64,000 bases of DNA from Colwellia sp. PAMC 21821 (GCF_002077175.1 NZ_CP014943.1:868001-932000); one strand, 5' to 3'. Counted from the stretch's first letter, positions 51,495-60,780 are shown. Notes: generated by a model from the letters alone, not told the origin. A program made the numbers and translations.

Positions 51495-54400
51495 TTTATA
51501 AGCTGCCTGTGTGGCAGTGAACAATCTAGCTAACTTATCTAACGATATGTCTATTTTCTAAGCTGCCTGTGTGGCAGTGAACTTTAGCTTCTTTAACTTT
51601 TGCTTTGACCATTGTTTCTAAGCTGCCTGTGCGGCAGTGAACACAGCGGCAACTTTTAGCTCAACTATTGGTGATTTCTAAGCTGCCTGTGCGGCAGTGA
51701 ACAACAATCACACTTTGGTTGGGTTAATGCGCTATTTCTAAGCTGCCTGTGCGGCAGTGAACTCAACACACCAGAAAATAAATGATAGTAGTAATTTCTA
51801 AGCTGCCTGTGCGGCAGTGAACAAAACGCGTCGTTTCGTACTGCCAGTGTCAGCTTTCTAAGCTGCCTGTGCGGCAGTGAACAAGGCTGATTTATCACAA
51901 TCCCAGTTTGGACATTTCTAAGCTGCCTGTGCGGCAGTGAACCGTGGTGTTTAAAAGCCGTATGCATTTTTCTATTTCTAAGCTGCCTGTGCGGCAGTGA
52001 ACTGTTAAAGAGTCGGCAGATTGGAATGGTGAACTTTCTAAGCTGCCTGTGCGGCAGTGAACTAGACGCAGGCGGCAGTGTTAAATGGATTAGTTTTCTA
52101 AGCTGCCTGTGCGGCAGTGAACTACCGGTTCGGTTTGGTGGGAACGATTTAAAGTTTCTAAGCTGCCTGTGCGGCAGTGAACAGGTAAAGGCAAAGGCGC
52201 ATCAAACGCAGCTATTTCTAAGCTGCCTGTGCGGCAGTGAACACGAAGGTTAGATGGTAGAGTGTGCGAAGTTATTTCTAAGCTGCCTGTGCGGCAGTGA
52301 ACTTGCATATCGTGAGCATCGATAACGCATCACATTTCTAAGCTGCCTGTGCGGCAGTGAACTAATAAGCCAACTGTTAACCAGTTGGCTTACTTTTCTA
52401 AGCTGCCTGTGCGGCAGTGAACATTTCGCTATCAGATAATTTATCGGTCTGATTTTTCTAAGCTGCCTGTGCGGCAGTGAACGTAGCTGCTGCTGTAGTC
52501 GTTTGACCTATAACTTTCTAAGCTGCCTGTGCGGCAGTGAACCTACTACACCCGCGTTTTACATTGCACGCGTTTTTCTAAGCTGCCTGTGCGGCAGTGA
52601 ACCTTTTGCGGCAATTGCTACGGGCGCGATGGATTTTCTAAGCTGCCTGTGCGGCAGTGAACCCAAACACAGCCGATTTATTGACTCAATAAATTTTCTA
52701 AGCTGCCTGTGCGGCAGTGAACGAAGTAAATTAACGCTTTCGGTTTTGTGTGGTTTTCTAAGCTGCCTGTGCGGCAGTGAACTTTTTTTCGCCTTGGTCA
52801 TTGGTTGGCTGTTCTTTCTAAGCTGCCTGTGCGGCAGTGAACTCTCGTTATAAGCTTAGGGTCTGCATTGGATATTTCTAAGCTGCCTGTGCGGCAGTGA
52901 ACTATTACATTAAATAACTGGTCGATAGCTATCATTTCTAAGCTGCCTGTGCGGCAGTGAACCAATAGGTCGTGAAGTGTCAAGGTTTTTTGACTTTCTA
53001 AGCTGCCTGTGCGGCAGTGAACTCTGTATTTGGTGTTTGTCCCTTCTTCATACTTTTCTAAGCTGCCTGTGCGGCAGTGAACATGAATGAAAAACTACAT
53101 TTCTTAACCTTTGATTTCTAAGCTGCCTGTGCGGCAGTGAACGTAAAAATGTTATAGATAATTTTTACTATGACTTTCTAAGCTGCCTGTGCGGCAGTGA
53201 ACACTTGATTTGCAAAAGCCTAACTTTCACGCTATTTCTAAGCTGCCTGTGCGGCAGTGAACTGATATGTAGTGATATGTAGTGATATATATTATTTCTA
53301 AGCTGCCTGTGCGGCAGTGAACTTGGCGATAGTCATATTGCAGATGCGCTTTATTTTCTAAGCTGCCTGTGCGGCAGTGAACGAAATAGATGAACATTTA
53401 GATAAGGTAGAGATTTTCTAAGCTGCCTGTGCGGCAGTGAACATTTAAGTTTTTAGGTATTAAATGTTTTCTGTTTTCTAAGCTGCCTGTGCGGCAGTGA
53501 ACAACAACGCTAAAGCTTGGGCCTCTTCTTGTGCTTTCTAAGCTGCCTGTGCGGCAGTGAACCTATTCGAGTTTTAGACGGGGATCTAACAGATTTTCTA
53601 AGCTGCCTGTGCGGCAGTGAACAGAAGATTAGCGATTAATATTAGTAATGTTGCTTTCTAAGCTGCCTGTGCGGCAGTGAACAATCTCCACTGTTTTTAC
53701 ATATCCATCCTTGCTTTCTAAGCTGCCTGTGCGGCAGTGAACGTCGCTAAGATATTAGCGGCCTTAGTGTAATCTTTCTAAGCTGCCTGTGCGGCAGTGA
53801 ACTAAACCTAATGATATCGTCCGCGCTCAACTACTTTCTAAGCTGCCTGTGCGGCAGTGAACAAATGTTTGAATTGAACGGCGAACGTTGGAACTTTCTA
53901 AGCTGCCTGTGCGGCAGTGAACTTATCGTGGGGCTGTAAAACTTATAGTGTTGATTTCTAAGCTGCCTGTGCGGCAGTGAACTTACTGGTAACACTAACA
54001 AACAAACACTAACATTTCTAAGCTGCCTGTGCGGCAGTGAACTATCCCAGTAGTGTTCTCTCGTCGTTTCAACGTTTCTAAGCTGCCTGTGCGGCAGTGA
54101 ACTATTTTTAAAGTCCTACGCTTCGATGCTTGCTTTTCTAAGCTGCCTGTGCGGCAGTGAACGCATCAACGCCTTGTGATGCGTTACTCATAGCTTTCTA
54201 AGCTGCCTGTGCGGCAGTGAACTAAACCTAACAGACTTAACAGGCAGACCAGATTTTCTAAGCTGCCTGTGCGGCAGTGAACGTATATTACCTGACGGAA
54301 TGACAAGTTCAAAATTTCTAAGCTGCCTGTGCGGCAGTGAACTGATGTTGGTAATGTTTCCACTCCGTACCCTATTTCTAAGCTGCCTGTGCGGCAGTGA

Positions 54401-56503
54401 ACTTTCTTCTAGCATGTCTTTAACTACCGGAGCCTTTCTAAGCTGCCTGTGCGGCAGTGAACCCTTATAGGTTTTGACAGAAACAACACTGATTTTTCTA
54501 AGCTGCCTGTGCGGCAGTGAACTAAAAACTGCCCTTTATAACCTTTGCTTAACTTTTCTAAGCTGCCTGTGCGGCAGTGAACGACCAAGTGGAAAACCAC
54601 GGCGATTCCTTGCTTTTCTAAGCTGCCTGTGCGGCAGTGAACCCTCACATCGGCAAGCAGAATTAATCGTTAAATTTCTAAGCTGCCTGTGCGGCAGTGA
54701 ACCATCTCAGTATGTAGATGACCCGGCTGATATATTTCTAAGCTGCCTGTGCGGCAGTGAACGATGATATGCGCTTTCTTAGCACTCTTAAAGTTTTCTA
54801 AGCTGCCTGTGCGGCAGTGAACGTTTTTCGCTTTTTGTCTAGCAGGGTATTTATTTTCTAAGCTGCCTGTGCGGCAGTGAACGCTGCAACAATGTTTGGT
54901 CGGTCTGTTTTAATTTTCTAAGCTGCCTGTGCGGCAGTGAACGGTGGTTAATGATGATATTTATATATCTAATCTTTCTAAGCTGCCTGTGCGGCAGTGA
55001 ACAGATCGCGAGGGCTTGCGATCGGTGTTTGGGGTTTCTAAGCTGCCTGTGCGGCAGTGAACATGTTAAGCATCACACTCGTTTTTTTGCTACTTTTCTA
55101 AGCTGCCTGTGCGGCAGTGAACTCAAGAAAGAAAGTAGAAAGGTTTATCTAATCTTTCTAAGCTGCCTGTGCGGCAGTGAACCTATGTCTTCGTAAGTTG
55201 CTTGATCCTATTATTTTCTAAGCTGCCTGTGCGGCAGTGAACTTGTTTTAATAACGTTGGCGATTTAATTAAGTTTTCTAAGCTGCCTGTGCGGCAGTGA
55301 ACCACTATGCTTGTCGGCCAAGTGAGTTGCGCATTTTCTAAGCTGCCTGTGCGGCAGTGAACTTACTTGAAGTTGTTGTTGATGCTTGTAATCATTTCTA
55401 AGCTGCCTGTGCGGCAGTGAACTATCTCTTGAGTTGGGCGTTGAGCCACCTCACTTTCTAAGCTGCCTGTGCGGCAGTGAACTTTTCTATATAACTATCC
55501 CCTGCAATTATTGCTTTCTAAGCTGCCTGTGCGGCAGTGAACATCTTAATAACAAATTGTTTGGTTCGGCCAGTTTTCTAAGCTGCCTGTGCGGCAGTGA
55601 ACGCGATGCTGCGTTTAATAATGTACTTTCTGGCTTTCTAAGCTGCCTGTGCGGCAGTGAACCTGTGCTCATGAGTGAAAAAGTATATGTGCTATTTCTA
55701 AGCTGCCTGTGCGGCAGTGAACGTTTCATATGGAACTAAGTGGTGATGCTGTTTTTTCTAAGCTGCCTGTGCGGCAGTGAACATTACCGGTAATCGTTGC
55801 ACTGATTACCGGTGTTTCTAAGCTGCCTGTGCGGCAGTGAACTAGTTAAAAAAAACATGAAGAATAAGTTTTTATTTCTAAGCTGCCTGTGCGGCAGTGA
55901 ACTAAATACATCAAGGTACTTGAGTTGCTTTAATTTTTCTAAGCTGCCTGTGCGGCAGTGAACGATATTAGAAAGACCGAGTTTAATTATTTTAATTTCT
56001 AAGCTGCCTGTGCGGCAGTGAACTTTTTCAGTTCGGTCCTATGAATACAGTTAATTTTCTAAGCTGCCTGTGCGGCAGTGAACCATTAAAAAACTTGTTT
56101 GACTTTATTGTTCGCTTTCTAAGCTGCCTGTGCGGCAGTGAACTGGTGGCAATTTGCCCTGATGTTTATTGTTCATTTCTAAGCTGCCTGTGCGGCAGTG
56201 AACCTACATTGTTAATTGTGCTTAATTTTTTTAGTTTTCTAAGCTGCCTGTGCGGCAGTGAACATTTTACCCTGAAATAAAAGCCTTTTTAATGCTTTCT
56301 AAGCTGCCTGTGCGGCAGTGAACCAAGCAACAGAACGATGATAAAAGTGTTGTTTTTTCTAAGCTGCCTGTGCGGCAGTGAACAGTCACCGCTCGCCGTA
56401 CAAACCCACCCTTGATTTCTAAGCTGCCTGTGCGGCAGTGAACATATTCCTTTTGATGTACTTAAATCAGGTATATTTCTAAGCTGCCTGTGCGGCAGTG
56501 AAC
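51495..56503 (-). CRISPR. type I-F CRISPR array, 84 repeats and 83 spacers
   Basis: 28-bp repeats recur every 60 bases. On the transcribed (minus) strand the repeat reads GTTCACTGCC-GCACA-GGCAGCTTAGAAA, with the CTGCC/GGCAG stem recognised by Cas6f. Spacers are 32 nt, except one of 33 nt (55903-55935). Orientation follows from the repeat sense and the cas6f-proximal leader: the newest spacers are at high coordinates. The two repeats nearest the integrase carry a C-to-T change in the loop region, and the last also has one change in the end, as expected of the old trailer end. By eye the other 82 repeats look identical. Short frames reading FLSCLCGSE or SLPHRQLR are artefacts of the repeat. Confidence 0.99.
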
Positions 56504-56631
56504 AATAGAATATCACGCAAAAAACAAGTTACAACAGTGGATTAAGGTAAAATATGAATTTTTACCTTATTTTTATCGCTTGTTGTAACTTGTTGTTTTA
56601 GTTTCTTATTTTTAAAGAGCAAAAATAAAGG
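56504..56631 (-). promoter_or_regulatory. CRISPR leader with nested inverted repeats
   Basis: The 128 bases between cas6f and the first repeat form the leader on the minus strand. AACAAGTTACAACA (56523-56536) and TGTTGTAACTTGTT (56581-56594) are a perfect 14-bp inverted repeat, 44 bases apart. Inside is a second one, AAGGTAAAA/TTTTACCTT (about 56545-56569). Type I-F leaders are known to carry inverted motifs around IHF sites that position Cas1-Cas2/3 for spacer insertion. I found no good IHF consensus, so that role is inferred. Confidence 0.65.
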
Positions 56632-57285
56632 TTAAAACTGGGGAATACTTACCAGTTTTTCTTTATGGTTATGATTTACACTCAAACCATAACAATTAAA
56701 CTTTCCAAATTGTTGCTCGGCAACGTCTACCTTTTTGATAAACAGTGGGAATTTTCTACTGCTAGCTAAATCACGTTGTTTCGTTTCTTGGCTTTCTAAC
56801 CAAATAAAAGGTGAGTTGTTATTCGCTTTAGGTTTGCTTTTTTCAAGCTCGGCTAAACAAATATCAAGCGGTTGTCCAGATTTTTCAGACCAACGCTGCG
56901 CTTTGCTAAGCATATCTTTTTCTATACGCGCTTCACCTTTGACTTGCACCCTAACAAAACTCGCGTGTGCCACCTTTTCTGGTACGGGTTTTATTGATTT
57001 TATATGCACGTAATCTTCAAAGCGATTAAGCCATTTAGCTATGTTTAATTCAGTTAGTTGCGACTCTGCATTTGCTAGTAACCTTAATTGATTGCCTAAC
57101 GGAAATGCGTGTCCACCACTTTTTTCAGCACTATAACGAGGAAAACTAACGGCAATAGCCGACTCATTATCTGCTACTTTGTTATCAACTAAGGCAATAT
57201 GCACTTGTTGGTATACCTTTTGCCAAATGAAACCAAGGGTGATGTCGGCTTCAGGCAGTAAGGTTATATCGAGATAATATTTCAT
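56632..57285 (-). CDS. cas6f: Cas6f / Csy4 CRISPR RNA endoribonuclease
   Basis: Cleaves the repeat RNA at the base of its stem-loop and stays bound to the 3' hairpin of the crRNA (217 aa). His29 lies at exactly the position of the catalytic histidine of P. aeruginosa Csy4 (VYQQVHIAL). The C-terminal part contains SRKFPLFIKK and FNCYGLSV, typical of the family. Last gene of the csy operon, 27 bases after csy3, and immediately followed by the leader. Confidence 0.93.
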   Translation of the reverse strand: MKYYLDITLLPEADITLGFIWQKVYQQVHIALVDNKVADNESAIAVSFPRYSAEKSGGHAFPLGNQLRLLANAESQLTELNIAKWLNRFEDYVHIKSIKPVPEKVAHASFVRVQVKGEARIEKDMLSKAQRWSEKSGQPLDICLAELEKSKPKANNNSPFIWLESQETKQRDLASSRKFPLFIKKVDVAEQQFGKFNCYGLSVNHNHKEKLVSIPQF

Positions 57286-57312
57286 TTTCTTTCTTCCTAT
57301 AAGAAATAAAGA

Positions 57313-58347
57313 CTACTTGTCGCTTTCCCCAAACACACCGCCACGCACTAAAATAGCCATAACATAATGCTCATCTTCCACTCGTTCTAACTCTGTGCCG
57401 CGTGCCCATTTATCAAAAAAGGTGTAGAAATCTTGTTTATCTTTAGGGGTTCTGTACGCTTTCCCTAAATTGGTGACTGCACCATAAGGCTCTATTGCGA
57501 TAGGGCCTGCTGTTTTTTCTGCATCATCAAATTCTGGATACCAAGTATCGATACTGCGTAATGCATTACCTAGTTTTTGCGAGTGCATGGCGGCAATGTC
57601 GTGCACTGAATAAAGGATTTTACTTTTTTTACCTTTACCTTTATCAAGCACTAACTCTTCACTTGGGTAGACTTCTTGCGCCTTGCCTACCTGCACAAAG
57701 CAATTAATTTCCAACATTAAAAAATCATCCGCACTTGATAACGCTGCTGCGATACGTTCGCCCAATTCAGCAACTTGTTTGTCATCATGATTAAAATGAC
57801 GCGTACTAAATTGCGTTGCGTCAAACACCCATGATTGTTTGCTATTTTTATTTAATGCGTTTACTTGTACTTCTATATTTTCAGCACCAACTCGATTACG
57901 CCATAAAAAACGTGCATTCGCTAAGTTAAGAGCATAGCGTTTACCTAATTCTTTAAAAGCTTCTTTTTCAACGTAAGCTGATACCGCTTTACTGTAGCTT
58001 TCTTTAAATAATGCGTTGTTACAGGCTGAAGGAGTTTGTACGCCGCCTAACACTTTTAAGGTAAAGTGCAGCTTTAAGGTATCTTGCTCTGGTGCAAGTG
58101 CACAGCTATCAACTGTTTGTAAGTTAGCTTTTTCTACTTCGGCGTTCAATTTTACAGGATCGCTTTTAATTGCTGCTTTTAAGCGGTTTGAAATAGTACC
58201 GCGCACTGACTTTTCAATGAGTTTTAACGAAATTTGGTTACTGTTTTTATTCCGTTCTTCCCATTGTGTGCCATACATATAACCGTCGGATGGTACTAAT
58301 TTTTTTTCAAATGCCAATACTGATGCGGTGTCTTGATTCTTAGCCAT
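57313..58347 (-). CDS. csy3: Cas7f / Csy3 backbone subunit
   Basis: Forms the helical backbone of the type I-F surveillance complex, one subunit per six guide bases (344 aa). Family sequence: ASVLAFEKKLVPSDGYMYGTQWEER at the N-terminus, LANARFLWRNRVGAENIEVQV in the middle and EQ-rich GAVTNLGKAYRTPKDKQDFYTFFDKW near the end. It lies 25 bases after csy2. Confidence 0.94.
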   Translation of the reverse strand: MAKNQDTASVLAFEKKLVPSDGYMYGTQWEERNKNSNQISLKLIEKSVRGTISNRLKAAIKSDPVKLNAEVEKANLQTVDSCALAPEQDTLKLHFTLKVLGGVQTPSACNNALFKESYSKAVSAYVEKEAFKELGKRYALNLANARFLWRNRVGAENIEVQVNALNKNSKQSWVFDATQFSTRHFNHDDKQVAELGERIAAALSSADDFLMLEINCFVQVGKAQEVYPSEELVLDKGKGKKSKILYSVHDIAAMHSQKLGNALRSIDTWYPEFDDAEKTAGPIAIEPYGAVTNLGKAYRTPKDKQDFYTFFDKWARGTELERVEDEHYVMAILVRGGVFGESDK

Positions 58348-58372
58348 GATAATTTCCTTTTAATAAATTAAG

Positions 58373-59314
58373 TTATGCGTAATAAGCGTTTTCAATTTCT
58401 TCTTCGGTTTGAACAATTTTTTGATTTTGAGTACAAAGATATAAGTTATTGGTTTGATCTGTTTGATAACGCCACAATATTTCGTCGATTGATTTAATTT
58501 TATGAGGCATTTTAAACTCCCCTAGCGTTACAACACTTTCAGCAAAACGGTGCGGGGTATTTGAGTCTCGTTGATTTTTGGCTTCACCTAATTCTGTTAA
58601 ACCGTGAAAACCTGTTGCTATGGGTACAATCCAACCTTTATTTTTTCGCTTGCTCGTCCATTTAAAAGTTTCATCACTTTCAAGTAACGGTTCATCACAT
58701 TTATGATGAATAACGAGATTATCTAACAGCGCATCCATTGCGTCTTGCCCTGCTTTCATTGCGTCAATCATTAAGTCTCGTCGCTCAATTAAGGCATAAC
58801 CGGGCATGAGTTTTCGTGTTAACTTACTAAGGTCTGTGGTATTGCCATTTTCAACCTTGAAAAACTGCGGCGCTTTAAAAGTTAAAATATCACCGCCAGC
58901 CATTTTCATGTTGCTGTTCAGAAAATGCGTAATTTTTTCTTGTACGACGGCTTCATCATCTTTTTCAATACCGATATATTCAATCACTAATGACACAGTT
59001 AAATGACAACGTGCTTCTTCAATGAATGCACTTCTTGCCCCTGTTTTATCTAACGGGTTACCCGTACCAATGATTGAATGTACAAAGTCATCAACACCTT
59101 TATGGGTTTGTAAGTCACATTGATGGTTAACTACAGCAACGCTATTAAATTTAATATCATTATAACCTTGCGCATTCAACTTTCGTTGTAACGCATGTAC
59201 CGCGCCAAGCCATGCGGTCATGGCAGGAAAGCCAATAGAAAACGGGCTAGAAAGCGCATTAGCGTTATGTACTTTTATATGGGGTAATAGCAATAATCGT
59301 TTTAACTCGTTCAT
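58373..59314 (-). CDS. csy2: Cas5f / Csy2 subunit
   Basis: Binds the crRNA 5' handle together with Csy1 (313 aa). The start ELKRLLLLPHIKVHNANALSSPFSIGFPAMTAWLGAVHALQRKL is the family signature. FKWTSKRKNKGWIVPIATGFHGLTELGEAKNQRD and the RFAESVVTLGEFKMPHKI segment follow. The start overlaps the csy1 stop by four bases (ATGA). Confidence 0.94.
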   Translation of the reverse strand: MNELKRLLLLPHIKVHNANALSSPFSIGFPAMTAWLGAVHALQRKLNAQGYNDIKFNSVAVVNHQCDLQTHKGVDDFVHSIIGTGNPLDKTGARSAFIEEARCHLTVSLVIEYIGIEKDDEAVVQEKITHFLNSNMKMAGGDILTFKAPQFFKVENGNTTDLSKLTRKLMPGYALIERRDLMIDAMKAGQDAMDALLDNLVIHHKCDEPLLESDETFKWTSKRKNKGWIVPIATGFHGLTELGEAKNQRDSNTPHRFAESVVTLGEFKMPHKIKSIDEILWRYQTDQTNNLYLCTQNQKIVQTEEEIENAYYA

Positions 59315-60567
59315 TTTAAAAACTCCTTATTACGTTCAATCACTTCGGCAAAGTGTAAACGTTCGGCTTCCCCTAATTTGATTGCTTTTTTATCTAATAC
59401 CTTTTCATAACTACGCGTTAACCATGCAGATATTTCAGTGATGAGTGAATTTAGCCATTGTGCTGATTTTTCTCTTTCATCAGCAAAGTCATCATGTAAC
59501 CAAGTACGTTGAATACTTGATAGTGAAGACGTTTCAGCGTGGTATTGCGTTTGTGAAACTGCACGAACCGCCCACATTTTCTCAATGAGTAAATCTATGA
59601 TTTGTTGAAGGTTACGATCTCTCGCATCACGAAGTTTGATATTGTTATAGTCAGTCTGAAATAATTTATGCAGTGCTTTAAAATTATTGGCATATTCATA
59701 TTTTTTAAATGACTCGGTAAAAAAATCACTTTTAGGAAAGTGAACATTTCGCTTTTCAATACTCGGTGGTGATGACGATAAAAGGTGCGCTTTACCACCA
59801 TTTTGATTATTTAAAACACTTATATTTTGTGGCTTTGTGCCACCATAACCTATGGTAGTTAAGCCATATATTTCACTATAACCTTGCTCGCTAAATTCGT
59901 TTTTACGCTTTTTATCACGAAGTTCTTTAACTTCTTCTGAAAAACGTAATTTATCTAAGCGAGAACGCAATTGATAAACCATGCCCGAATTAGTTAGCAG
60001 TGATAGTTGGTGATAATCATCGTCAACGGGAAAATATACTTGTTTTATTTTAGAGCTAGTAATGTTTTCCGTTGCGCTTTCAACCATTGCTAAAAAACCA
60101 CTTCTCAGCTCTTGATAATTAGCAGATTTAATTGCTAATAATGTTTGTGCTAAGTCCGTTTCTTGTTGAATGTGTGTTAATAAATTATCACCGTTTTGCA
60201 TGGTTAAGGTTAAGAATTTATAGACATCTAGCGCAGCAGCATTACCTAATGCATCGGTAGCTACTGCAACGTTACCTGTTTTTAAGTAACCATCATCAAC
60301 GCTGTCTATTTCAGCTAAAACAGAAGAGACATAACCATTTTTGTTTTTTCTGGCACTAGGATGGCTAAAGGTGCAAGGATGAGTAGACATAGATATTTGC
60401 CCTGCCCTTTTCGCTGCATTAGGCAACCATTCATTTAATGAAAATTGTTGCTCGCATAATTGCTCTAGTTCTTGTAACTCATGCTCTTGCATAGCTGCTT
60501 TAGCATTCTTTTTTAACCATGCTTCTTTTCGTTCAGAAAAGTAATTCTGTATTGCAGGATCTAACAT
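59311..60567 (-). CDS. csy1: Cas8f / Csy1 large subunit
   Basis: Large subunit of the type I-F complex that recognises the CC PAM (418 aa). Typical segments are FSLNEWLPNAAKRAGQISMSTHPCTFSHPSARKN and GNAAALDVYKFLTLTMQNG in the N-terminal half, and GYGGTKPQNISVLNNQNGGKAHLLSSSPP near residue 245. The ATG (60565-60567) has an ideal AAGGAGG upstream. It is the first gene of a four-gene operon with its own promoter, separated from cas2-3 by the mini-CRISPR. Confidence 0.95.
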   Translation of the reverse strand: MLDPAIQNYFSERKEAWLKKNAKAAMQEHELQELEQLCEQQFSLNEWLPNAAKRAGQISMSTHPCTFSHPSARKNKNGYVSSVLAEIDSVDDGYLKTGNVAVATDALGNAAALDVYKFLTLTMQNGDNLLTHIQQETDLAQTLLAIKSANYQELRSGFLAMVESATENITSSKIKQVYFPVDDDYHQLSLLTNSGMVYQLRSRLDKLRFSEEVKELRDKKRKNEFSEQGYSEIYGLTTIGYGGTKPQNISVLNNQNGGKAHLLSSSPPSIEKRNVHFPKSDFFTESFKKYEYANNFKALHKLFQTDYNNIKLRDARDRNLQQIIDLLIEKMWAVRAVSQTQYHAETSSLSSIQRTWLHDDFADEREKSAQWLNSLITEISAWLTRSYEKVLDKKAIKLGEAERLHFAEVIERNKEFLK

Positions 60568-60599
60568 TGTTAACCTCCTTATCTTTTAAACTTGAAAAT

Positions 60600-60628
60600 A
60601 CAATAAAATAAAAACAAAAAGTTATCAA
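60600..60628 (-). promoter_or_regulatory. csy operon promoter
   Basis: On the minus strand TTGATA (60623-60628), a 17-base spacer and TATTGT (60600-60605) precede csy1 by about 30 bases. The -35 box abuts the CC PAM of the site matched by the mini-CRISPR guide. Confidence 0.6.
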
Positions 60629-60650
60629 CCTCATAATGATTAAATTAATT
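60629..60650 (+). promoter_or_regulatory. predicted target site of the mini-CRISPR RNA at the csy1 promoter
   Basis: CC (60629-60630, the type I-F PAM) is followed by TCATAATGATTAAATTAATT (60631-60650). This matches the mini-array guide TCATATTGATTGATTTATTT at 16 of 20 positions. Mismatches are at 6, 12, 14 and 18. A Csy complex bound here would cover the region directly next to the csy1 -35 box. Confidence 0.75.
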
Positions 60651-60673
60651 AAAGATTAATTTTATTTAATAAC

Positions 60674-60702
60674 GTGATTTTAGCTCTGTATTTTTTTATA
60701 CT
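60674..60702 (+). promoter_or_regulatory. promoter of the mini-CRISPR RNA
   Basis: TATACT at 60697-60702 with a weak -35 GTGATT at 60674-60679 (17-base spacer). The predicted start near 60709 falls just before the first base of the repeat stem (60710). Confidence 0.5.
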
Positions 60703-60704
60703 TT

Positions 60705-60780
60705 GACTACTGCCATAAAGGCAGCTTAGAAATCATATTGATTGATTTATTTGTTCACTGCCACATAGGCAGCCTAAAAG
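60705..60780 (+). CRISPR. degenerate two-repeat mini-CRISPR (CreR-like) between cas2-3 and csy1
   Basis: Repeat 1 (60705-60732) matches the array repeat at 22 of 28 positions and repeat 2 (60753-60780) at 23 of 28. They flank a 20-nt guide (60733-60752). Sense is plus, opposite to the cas genes and the main array. Repeat 1 retains the stem and the full 5' handle CTTAGAAA. Repeat 2 retains GTTCACTGCC and GGCAG. Changes in repeat 1 fall before the stem and in the loop; changes in repeat 2 fall in the loop and after the Cas6f cleavage site. The guide is 12 nt (two Csy3 units) shorter than normal. Confidence 0.9.

Noticed and set aside
51495..56503. Spacers targeting genes inside this window
   Set aside because: I noticed no convincing match by eye, but I did not compare all 83 spacers systematically, so I make no claim.
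51665..56516. Many short open frames with the repeated peptides FLSCLCGSE, SLPHRQLR or VHCRTGSLE
   Set aside because: They are translations of the 28-bp CRISPR repeat in different frames. The 60-base period is a multiple of three, which keeps the frames open.
60705..60780. Mini-CRISPR as a decayed fragment of the main array
   Set aside because: It lies on the opposite strand, has its own promoter and terminator, keeps only the functional repeat parts, and its guide matches the neighbouring promoter.
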